Assembly (NCBI GenBank): GCA_933228895.1
Contig: OW121854.1
Coordinates: 6,017,131 to 6,081,130, forward strand
DNA from: Platycnemis pennipes
Taxonomy: Eukaryota; Arthropoda; Insecta; Odonata; Platycnemididae
Direction of reading: 5' to 3'
Length of the DNA: 64,000 bases
Shown here: positions 55,900 through 64,000 of the stretch, in pieces
How positions within the stretch are numbered: position 1 is the first letter of the stretch
Layout of the letters: each line of letters begins with the position of its first letter
Notes under the pieces: model-generated
Told to the model about the DNA's origin: nothing
Database searches by the model: none
The model's input: only the letters and a program-made list of their open reading frames with translations
Translations under genes and position numbers: made by a program

Positions 55900-56085
55900 T
55901 TAATGCAACCTCTTCCTGATGTCTAGTCTCGTGCTTGCACCTGATACAATTTTTTTCTGACTAAAAAATATTTTGGCCTGTGCTACTCTGCTGATTATTT
56001 TCTTCTTTCTTCCTCCATTGCTCATAATTCTGCTACCAGCTTTAAGCTCAGCCCAAAGTAGATGCTGGGTACAATACAAAATCAT
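55900..56085 (-). pseudogene. RTE fragment just after exon 7
   Basis: The minus frame reads LKAGSRIMSNGGRKKKIISR then VAQAKIFFSQKKIV, parallel to the YLGSRVTNDGRSKKEIVSRI block of RTE elements. Short and isolated. Confidence 0.65.
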
Positions 56086-56884
56086 GAAGTACCCATGGTC
56101 ATCTCTACATGGTATAGGTGTACATGTCTCTTTTCACCTTCAACTAAAAAATTAATATCAGGGTCATTTTAATTCATTTCACTCTCACTAACAACATTTA
56201 CTTGCAATATCTCTGAGTACTAAGCATAATTGCTATCAAAATTAACATAATTATAATTAGATACCATCATCATTAATGATGTTTGATTATCTTAGTATAG
56301 TAAAGTCATCATATATGTTAACTGGTACTTGAACTAACTCACCTAAAGCATTTTTCTTTGCTTTGCTAATGGATGTTAGTACATACTGTGAAACAATTTC
56401 CCTGAACTCTACATCATGAGCAACAACAAGGTTTCCAGTATCCTTTGGATCAAGTAAATGTCACCCTTTAGTGTCTAATGAGTCTCTCTGTCACAGCTAA
56501 CATCTCTCTACTTCCTCCGGCATTAATGCTTAAGCATCACTGCCAAAAAACTTGAGCCAAGCTGTTCATCTTACCAACCCACAAGGTCTCAGGGACAATA
56601 CCTGGAACACTCCTGTGGTACTCTTTTTTCACAATCACACAGCTGTGTTATTCACCAAATAATAATTGTTTATTAGAACCAATCACATGGATTGAGTAGA
56701 CAAACAACTAAGTCTGGGCATTTACAAATTGCATTGCAATGATTGTGCCAAGATATAAATGAGTTAAATAGGGAGGGATTATATATTGGATAAAACTCCA
56801 TACTTTTTAACTTGCCAATATAAAGGCTAACTTTGTGAGACACTTAAAGACTCTGGTCTCTCCCCTGACCCCACGGATATCATC
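56086..56884. other. no recognisable feature
   Basis: Short frames only; nothing assigned. Confidence 0.4.
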
Positions 56885-59550
56885 ATCATCAGTTTTTCAC
56901 CAGAGAGAGTGGGTCAGAATGGACATTTAATCCTTCCCATGGCCTTACATTTCACACGATGCCCCTCTTCAGACCCTCGTATCTCCCATCATTCTATCCG
57001 AGCCACTCGTTCTTCTCCCCCCTCCCCCCGCCAACTCAACAACTTCCCCTCAATCACATCTTTCAAAACACCCTCACCCTTTATCAACCTCTCCATCTCC
57101 ACCTTCTGCAGTTTCCCAAAATCCCCAATCAATTTCCTTTCCTACCAAGTACAGCACTTAATTGTTTGTCCTCCTTTCAACCCTCCTTACTTTCTTCATC
57201 CATCTCCACACCCTCATTTCCAAATCCTAAAGCCCATGTTTATCTTCTTTCTTTAAAGCCCGTGCTTTCATGCCATATAGTGCCACGCTCCGTACTAGAC
57301 TTTCCACTTGTCTTTTCTATATGTTCCTACATAATGACACTGCCATTAGGTCTCACCTATGACCAATGCATAGCTTCTGTTTCTCATTCAATTCTCCCTC
57401 CAAATTCAATGCTGCTATACTCCTTATCCTCCAAGAAACTACCTAGGAAACTATGTAGCTTTACCTGCTCTGGCTTTTGACCTCCTTCATTTAAATTTAT
57501 TCCTACCATTTTTGCTCTTTAAAATCTTATTCCTTTAATTTTTTGTGGTTTATCGTAATTTCACATATTTTGCTTTGTCTAAGTTATAACGAATCTAGTA
57601 TTTAGTCCTTGGCATAGTGGCTGACTAGAAATGAGTCATCTTGTGAACCTCACCTACTGAATCAATTTTCCCCCTGCCTTAAGGTAAATTTACTCCTGAA
57701 TGATGCTCATCCCAAGCCTCTCTCACCATTTATTCTGAGTACATGATAAAAAGCTCTCGTGGTCACAAACAACCCAGCTACTTCCCCTCCTGGTTACCAC
57801 TAAATCTGGTTCTCCATCAGCTACTCCTACTTACACCTTCTGTGCAATGTATAAATTTCAAATCTGTCTCATATCTTTTCAGTCTACTTGAATTTTTTAC
57901 AACATTTTCTGTAACTTTTCCCACTTCACTGAGTCCAGCACTTTTTCAAAATAAATAAAACATCACGCTTATCCTAATTATGTTCTGAATTCCTTCCAAC
58001 AAACATTCTCACTACTGCAATAGAATCCCAAGTGGCTCTTCCCTTGCAAAATTGAAACTGATCCTTGCCTAGAAATTTTCTTGCTCTCTTTTTTTTTCCT
58101 TTTGTTGATGATTCTAAAGATGGCCTTTGCCACATGAGAAATCCAACATATCACCCTGTAGTCAGCACACTCTATTGTTACCCTCTTTTTCACTACAGGT
58201 ATCTGTATGTTTTTCACAAAATCCTCTGAACGAACCGCCTCCTCATATATCCCATGAAATAGCACATAAAATCTCTCTTCTCCATCTTTTCCTAGGTTTA
58301 TCAGTAGTTCAGCTGGAATGTAATATATCCCCAACAATTTACTCAACATCATTTTTCGCAAGGCCTTTTCTATCTCACTATCCAGTATTCCTGGTCCCTG
58401 TTCATCTTGATCTGCATCCTTTTCCTCTTTTATGTCAAAGTCCCTAGGACTATTTTCAGTGATGTGCAGTTCTTCCATGCATCAACGATAAATCTCTTCT
58501 TGTTCCATTGCTTAATTTCCTATTCTGTTCTTGATGTCTGGAACTGTTTTCCATACCTTGAGGCCTGACAACATGCTAACCTTTGAGTAAAGGGCACCTA
58601 TTTCTCTTTCTCTCTGGAGTCACTCCATTTCCTCACATTGTGGACTCGGTAACTTTTTCTCTTTGTTTTTCTCAAAGGTTTATTGTTTATTTTCTTATAC
58701 GATCTGTTGCATAGCTCTGTGTTTACAACTTTTTGTTTCCTTATTTCCTCAGTTTTCCCATCATTTCTATGGTTACCCATGTTTTCATGATCCTCCTAGC
58801 ATCTATTGTTCCAATTTTTTTCCCAGCTGCTCTTTCTTTACGCTTTTCCTCCCTTCATCTGCTGTTCCCATCTCTTCCCTAATGCACCTCTCCACCATCT
58901 CCTGATATTCTCTCCACTTCTCATTAAAACTCCTGAGTCTCACTTCCTTACTTTCATTCCTATTTATGTATCACCTCTTTAATTTTACCTCACATTTCAT
59001 TATTCATCACTGCCCAATGTTATGGTCAATATCTGCATTTGCACCTGAGAAATGATGTATCTGATATTGTTCCTAAATCTTTGCCTAACCATGGTTTTAT
59101 CTATTTTGTATTTCCCTGTGTCCCTTGGCATTTTCAAAGTGTATCTATAACCAGGATGGTGAAAAATCATGAGTTTGTGATTATTTAATTATTTTTCTGA
59201 AAGAACTCCACTGCTTTCTCACCAGGGTCATCCCTTACACTCAGCCTACACTCCCCTACTTCACTTCCATCCCTCCCTTGGCTGAGTACAGCATTCCAGT
59301 GTGCGACTAATATTACCTACATTCCTCCTACCCTTAACTTCCTCGATTAAATCTCCAGCTGATCATATACTTCATCTACATCATCTTCTCTATGCCCCTC
59401 AGTAGGTATATAAACCTGAACTACAACTAGGTTCATTGGCACCACTTTGATTTCAATTACCAATATTCTATCACACACCTGCTCCACATTTGCTTCCCTT
59501 TTACCTTATGTTGCATTCAATACCAATGTTACTCCTCAATGACTCTCTTC
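56885..59550 (-). pseudogene. RTE-type LINE, second subfamily, decayed
   Basis: From the right: about 59500-59360 (minus) encodes an APE endonuclease piece (VVVQVYIPTEGHREDDVDEV). The frame 58478-57978 gives the reverse transcriptase fingers (SEIEKALRKMMLSKLLGIYY, IPAELLINLGKDGE, ECADYRVICWISHVAK). Positions 57960-57890 give a decayed palm motif (FEKVLDSVKWEKLQK). The 3' end near 56885 is preceded by ATCATCATC. It differs clearly from the 2121 RTE. Frames are broken throughout, so it is old. Confidence 0.75.
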
Positions 59551-59592
59551 CCCTCCACAATCCAATCGCACAAGAGTTCGTACAATTTGCCT

Positions 59593-59663
59593 CTTTACAC
59601 GGTACAATTTCCTCATACAAGAGTTTGTACAAGAAATTGTACAAAAAATTGTATCGTGTAAAG
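59593..59663. repeat. 71-bp palindrome
   Basis: CTTTACACGGTACAATTT and AAATTGTATCGTGTAAAG are inverted partners with one mismatch, and AATTTC...GAAATT lies inside. Possibly a miniature element or terminal repeat remnant. Confidence 0.8.
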
Positions 59664-59696
59664 CGGCCTTTCCAGCATCTTCAGGCAACATATATC

Positions 59697-59942
59697 GGTG
59701 TGTATAAGCTTATATAGGGAGGCAGAAGGAGGGGTGGTGAGACTGACTGACAGATGAAGGGGTTAAGGAAAAGGGGAGAACTTGTGGATGGTCTTCAGTG
59801 CCTGAATGATTGGAAAATACGTTGCGGATGGAAGAGGTGGAAAATACCACAAGTTCTCGCCTTTTTCCTTACCCCCTTCATCTGTCAATCAGTCTCACCA
59901 CCCCTCCTCCTTCTGCCTCCCTATAATAAGTTCATACACACC
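59697..59942. repeat. 246-bp hairpin element
   Basis: Arms 59697-59787 and 59848-59942 (about 92 bp each; GGTGTGTAT ... AGAACTTGTGG and its inverted partner) are about 90% matched by eye around a 60-bp loop. The right arm ends exactly where the LINE 3' microsatellite tail begins. Confidence 0.88.
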
Positions 59943-60045
59943 TAGATAGATAGATAGATTGTAATAGAGGTGGAGTTCCTCACAACGGAGGCCCTGAGGC
60001 ACTTAGACCCATTGGTCCATTGTGCTAACCACCCTTTTGAAGAAG

Positions 60046-60840
60046 TCACCCATAAAGGCCGATCGCCCTGCTAAAGGCCAACAAGTCCCCGATGGGGATT
60101 TCCCTTACCTCCCTGGGTTCCAAAAATGGGGAACCCAGGTACCTGTTTCGAGTCCTCATCACCGCAGGGCACTCGCATAACATGTGGGATGTGGTTTCAT
60201 CCTCTTTTTCGCACCACCTACATCTAGGGGAATCTACGATTCCCAGGAGGTGCAGGTGCCTCATCACCTGGTAGTGCCCCGTGAGGAGTCCCACTACCGT
60301 TCGTAGTTGACCCCTGTTTAGTGACAGGAGTCTTTTGGCAAGCCCAGGCCTAGGCTCTTCAATGTGTAGTTTGGCCTGTCTAAGGCCTGGTGCAGCTCGC
60401 CAGATCTCAGAATGTCGGGTTAGCCCCCACATTCTAATTTCTGCCATCCCTACCGACGAGGCAATAGGTATGATTGGCTCTGGACCAATCGGATCTCGGC
60501 TGGAACCGGCCCTTGCCAGCTCATCAGCCATCTCATTTCCAGATATGCCTGCATGACCAGGCACCCAGAAAAGTTCCACCTTGCCGCATCTGCCTATATC
60601 ATTGAGTGCCTCACGACACTCCTGCAGCAGCTGTGATTTGCACCATGGTGATGTCAGTGCCTTTAAAGCTGCCTGACTATCCGTGCATATGTGTATCGGT
60701 CTGTTAAACATCCCGATTTCCTTAATAGCATACGCGCAGGTCAGAAGTGCATATACCTCTGCCTGGAACACCGTAGCATATTTTCTCAAAGGGATTGAGA
60801 GCTTCCTTGGTGTGCTACAATTGTAGACCCCTGCTCCCGC
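60046..60840 (-). pseudogene. RNase H and C-terminal region of the I/LOA-like LINE
   Basis: The minus frame 60789-60046 starts in the RNase H domain (AEVYALLTCAYAIK, then the catalytic HICTDSQAALKAL, and WVPGHAGISGNEMADELARA) and continues into a Cys/His-containing tail (HLLGIVDSPRCRWCEKEDET, TSHMLCECPAV), a zinc-knuckle-like CX2CX...HX4C pattern typical of these LINEs. The first acidic residue of RNase H should lie in the preceding frame, whose end at 60847 reads VWYTDGSRK; the frame changes between the two. Confidence 0.88.
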
Positions 60841-60846
60841 TCTTCC

Positions 60847-62899
60847 TTATTTCCTAGAGCCGTCCGTATACCATACCTCGGCCCCAGAATGAAGTTCTTT
60901 CCCCTTTCCTCTAGCCCACTGCTCCCTATCCGGGAAGTGGGTTTTGAAGTAGGGGGGTGTTTGGTTGAACCTGGCTATCATTCCATCACTGCCCATCCCG
61001 AGAATGGGACTCGACTTCATGAGCTCTGTCCAAACTTGTCTGTGACCATAGGAACTTCCTTTGTCATACCACTGTCCCATACATTTGAGACGATAAGCCG
61101 CTGTCTTTGCCTGCACCTCAATTTCCACATGGAGTGGAGTGAGGTTCAGCAGCGTTTCCAGCGCCAGAGTTGGGGTTGTTCTCATTGCCCCTGAAATGCC
61201 CATACAGGCCAATCTTTGAAGGTGGTTCAGTTTGTTCCCAGCAGTTTTGAGCCGGACTCTCTTCCACCAAACTATAGAGCAGTACAAGAAACTAGGTTTA
61301 ATGACTGCCGTATAAATCCATCTAATGGCTTTTGGCTGAAGTCCCCATGTTTTACCAAGGGTCCTCCTGCACATCCATAAGGAGGCACAAGCTTTCTTTG
61401 CCTTGGTCTCCAAATGCTCTCCCCAGTTAAGCTTGGAGTCCAGAATAACCCCAAGATACTTGACCGATGGTGAGGGATATAAAACCTTTCCCTGCAAAGA
61501 GGGAGGTCTAAAGCCCTCCATTTTCCTTCTATTGGTAAACAATACAAGCTTAGTTTTCTCCGGATTTACAGTCAGCCCTGTTTCTGCACACCACCCCATT
61601 GCCTTATCCAGGGCTTTCTGCATGAGTCCAGAGACAGTATCAAGGTACTTTCCAGTGATGATTATAGCCACATCATCTGCGTACCCTTGAGTGTATGCGC
61701 CAGTCCTATTCAATTCTAAAATAAGACTGTCGACTACCATATTCCAGAGGAGTGGAGATAACACTCCTCCCTGAGGGCAGCCTCGAGTCACAGCTACCTT
61801 CATTGAACTGTCTCTCAAGACTACTTTTACAGTTCTTTGTTCCAACATGTATCTAATCCAACACAATGTGAGCATGGATACCATGTCTTCCTGCAGCAAT
61901 GCATATTTGATCGAAGGACGTGTTATTAAATGCTCCCTGGACATCAAGAAATGCCCCCAGTCCGTACATTCCGTGTTCCAGCACTCCCTCAATCCTGCTA
62001 ACAAGATTGTGTAGCGCTGTCTCCACAGATTTTCCCTTCTGGTAGGCATGTTGATACAGGTGCAGGGGGTGATCCCTTAATGGCCCATCCCTTATGTATC
62101 TATCCACTATCTTTTCTAGTGTCTTCAGTAGAAAAGACATTAGACTGATTCCTCGAAAGGAGTCTGCTCTTGTGTAGTCAGTCTTACCTGGTTTAGGTAT
62201 GAAAACCACCTTGGTGACCCTCCAGGCTTTCGGAACATATCCATAAGCCAGGCAGGAGCGAAATATTCTTACCATTGGAAGGAGGAGCAGATCCTGCCCT
62301 TCCTGAAGGAGTGCAGGAAATACCCCATCCTCCCCAGCAGCCTTAAAGGGGCTAAAACTCATGATTGCCCATTTTGTAACTGTGTATGTCACGATGCTGG
62401 AGGAAAGTCTCCATTCCGTCCGAGCCGGACGGATGGGATTCCTCCCATGATGCATCTCCCTCAACTCCCTGGAGCCTGGAAAGTGGGTCTCCAGCATTAG
62501 CTTTAGTGCTTCCTTGTCGGAAGACGTGAAGTCTCCCGAGGGAAGCAGCAGAGAACCCACCCCCGCTTCTGAGTCTTTCGATAGGATCTTATGAAGTCTT
62601 GCCATCTGTGGAACAGTCTCTACGCTCTCACAGAAGCTCCTCCATGAGTCCCTTTTACAGCGCTTGATTGCTGCTTTGTACCTCTGTTGGGCAACCTTAA
62701 AGTTTTCCCTATCCCGAGGCATTCTTGTCCTCTTTGCTTTATTAAAGAGTTTCCTAGTCTCTCTGCGGAGACCGTCTAATTCTGCTCCCCACCAAAGTAA
62801 TTTACACCCTTCCTTCCTGGTCCTTAGGTGGCAGCTGTCTTCGTAGGATGTGATGATGCTTCTCTGTAGATAATCAACAGCAGCATCTACCTCATCCAC
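60847..62899 (-). pseudogene. reverse transcriptase of the I/LOA-like LINE, frameshifted
   Basis: Two overlapping frames. The first (62899-61853) has WWGAELDGLRRETRKLFNKA, FIPKPGKTDY, DSFRGISLMSFLLKTLEKIV, YQHAYQKGKSVETAL and the first catalytic Asp region GAFLDVQGAFNNTSFD. The second (62049-60847) has GCPQGGVLSPLLWNMVVDSL, the catalytic GYADDVAII, KTKLVLFT, SVKYLGVILDSKLNW and the start of RNase H (YTDGSRK). The frame shifts between about 61853 and 61950. Motif content is otherwise complete, so this may be fairly young. Confidence 0.88.
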
Positions 62900-62903
62900 A
62901 TTT

Positions 62904-63720
62904 CTAAACTTGCACTGAGGTGCCCCTTCTAGGGCAGCTCCCAGCCTTTCTCGATATAGTCCCCAATTGGTAGTCCTCGGGTTTTGTATATGTTATTTCC
63001 CTGTAATTGGATTCTAAAAGAGTGAAGAGTATGTGTCTGTGGTCAGACAAAGTTATCTCCCCTGACACTCTCCACCCATCAATCCTGTGCAGCAGAGAAC
63101 TGGTGCACAGTGTAATATCTATCACCTCCTGCCTAATGCTATTTGCAAAGGTAGGTTGTTATCCTTTATTGAGTATTTGTAACTCCGTATACATAAGATA
63201 CTCCAACAGTGCCTCTCCCCTTCCGTTGGTGCTCCCACTCCCCCACACAATGTGGTGCGAGTTAGCATCACAACCGATCAGAAGATCCCACTTGTTGGTC
63301 TTACAGTGACTCACCAGCCTCTCCATCTCATTTGATGGTGGAGGAGCCGGTGCATCGTATGGCAGGTAGGAGGAGCAGATGACCACCCTCTTCCTGTTTT
63401 CACCTTCCCCCAGGGTCAGCAGAACTGCTGTCTGATCCCTAGTGGTAAATTCCGATGGATGCAAAGCACTTATCCCATTCACATAGATACAAGATCTAGG
63501 CCTATCAACAGTGGTACAGTAATATATTTTTCCGCCTGTCATGCTCAGGCCCCTGACTCTTCCCTGGAAAGCCCAGGGTTCCTGAATCAGAGCTATTTTC
63601 ACCATACCTTCAGAGAGTATCCTTTGCAGAACCCCTGAGGCAGCCTTACTGTGTTGTAGGTTGGCCTGAAGCACGGCTATGCCAGCCATGGTTCGGCCCC
63701 GCCCACATCTTCTTCCTCCC
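62904..63720 (-). pseudogene. APE endonuclease of the I/LOA-like LINE
   Basis: The minus frame 63992-63159 contains AVLQANLQHSKAASG, ALIQEPWAF, VVICSSYLPYDAP and LLIGCDANSHHIVWGS, and ends with a stop after LQILNKG. The next frame (63125-62904) gives WRVSGEITLSDHRHILF with the SDH catalytic motif. Probable start of ORF2 is the Met of MAGIAVLQANLQ (about 63690). A frameshift lies near 63130-63160. Confidence 0.85.
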
Positions 63721-64000
63721 TTGTCTCCTTCTCTTCGAGGGGGTATGGAGCCTTCCCTTAGGCCACTACCCACAGGGGCTCCCGAGTCAGACTCTACCCC
63801 CATGGGGGAGACCAGGCTTGGTGCCTCCTTGAAGGTGGGCCCAGAGAGGTTGAAAAGGATGTCGTCCTCCTCTCCCCACGAAGGGTATGAGGGGCAACTG
63901 GGATGTGTGGGTCTCCCAGAAGGAACCCCCACAGGCAAGGTTAAGGTAGTAGAGGGTGCGTCCCGACTAGGATCCCCATCGGGGCTCTCCACCGGTATCG
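63721..64000 (-). other. possible ORF1 3' end of the I/LOA-like LINE
   Basis: The frame upstream of MAGIAVLQ is proline/serine-rich with no recognised domain. The same DNA recurs in the decayed copy at 37641-38260. It may be the C-terminus of ORF1 or an inter-ORF spacer. Confidence 0.4.

Larger units (their letters stand above)
59943..64000 (-). mobile_element. non-LTR retrotransposon with RNase H (I/LOA-like), runs off window
   Basis: The 3' end is a TAGA microsatellite (59944-59957). Moving right, the minus strand encodes in reverse order RNase H, reverse transcriptase and APE endonuclease, then proline-rich sequence that may be the end of ORF1. An APE endonuclease plus an RNase H after the reverse transcriptase is characteristic of the I/LOA group in the Jockey superfamily; exact clade is not resolved. 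A shorter relative lies at 35737-38260. The 5' end lies beyond 64000. Confidence 0.88.

Noticed and set aside
1..64000. CRISPR array, operon, toxin or intact virus
   Set aside because: No regularly spaced repeats and no viral structural genes; all reverse-transcriptase signals belong to LINE or Copia-type elements in a eukaryotic genome.

Overview
This window looks like eukaryotic, probably arthropod (most likely insect) DNA. It is AT-rich, has one intron-split gene with introns of 0.6-7.8 kb, and is otherwise filled with nested transposable elements: RTE-type, CR1/L2-like and RNase H-bearing LINEs, a Copia element, piggyBac and Tc1 remnants, MITEs and tRNA-derived SINEs. I see no bacterial-style genes, rRNA, functional tRNA or CRISPR. 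The species cannot be named from the sequence.

The one host gene runs on the + strand from 26199 to past the right edge. Seven coding exons (26199-26301, 26941-27056, 32632-32778, 34374-34544, 42342-42710, 49045-49251, 55709-55859) join in frame with GT/AG borders into about 421 codons. Each exon carries one Pro-Gly/Pro-rich SHIPPO-type repeat. The N-terminus and repeat layout match STPG2 (sperm-tail PG-rich repeat-containing protein 2). The last exon or exons are not visible before 64000.

Left part (1-26 kb), with no host gene recognised. A CR1/L2-like LINE (1478-1996 and 9378-9625) is split by a Copia retrotransposon (1997-9372; 167-bp LTRs; 5-bp target duplication CCCTT). The Copia 3' LTR is itself split by a 2999-bp RTE element (2121-5119; 12-bp target duplication). 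Further right, an RTE fragment is split by a 1.4-kb transposon with roughly 265-bp terminal inverted repeats (11085-12492). A pair of 420-bp inverted arms lies at 14669-16525. Two SINE copies (19698-20029 and 24833-25164) each measure 332 bp between 12-bp target duplications. A CENP-B-type and a Tc1-type transposase fragment are also present.

Middle (26-56 kb): STPG2 introns loaded with RTE fragments, a SINE, TTAA-flanked MITEs lying close to exons, a decayed RNase H LINE carrying a solo LTR, a foldback with an RTE fragment inside, two piggyBac elements, and two copies of a 537-bp MITE family.

Right part (56-64 kb): a second RTE subfamily (56885-59550), two hairpin elements, and a frameshifted non-LTR element with endonuclease, reverse transcriptase and RNase H (59943-64000, minus strand) that runs off the window. 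All transposon reading frames appear broken. The window is best read as one cilium/sperm-flagellum gene in transposon-rich DNA.
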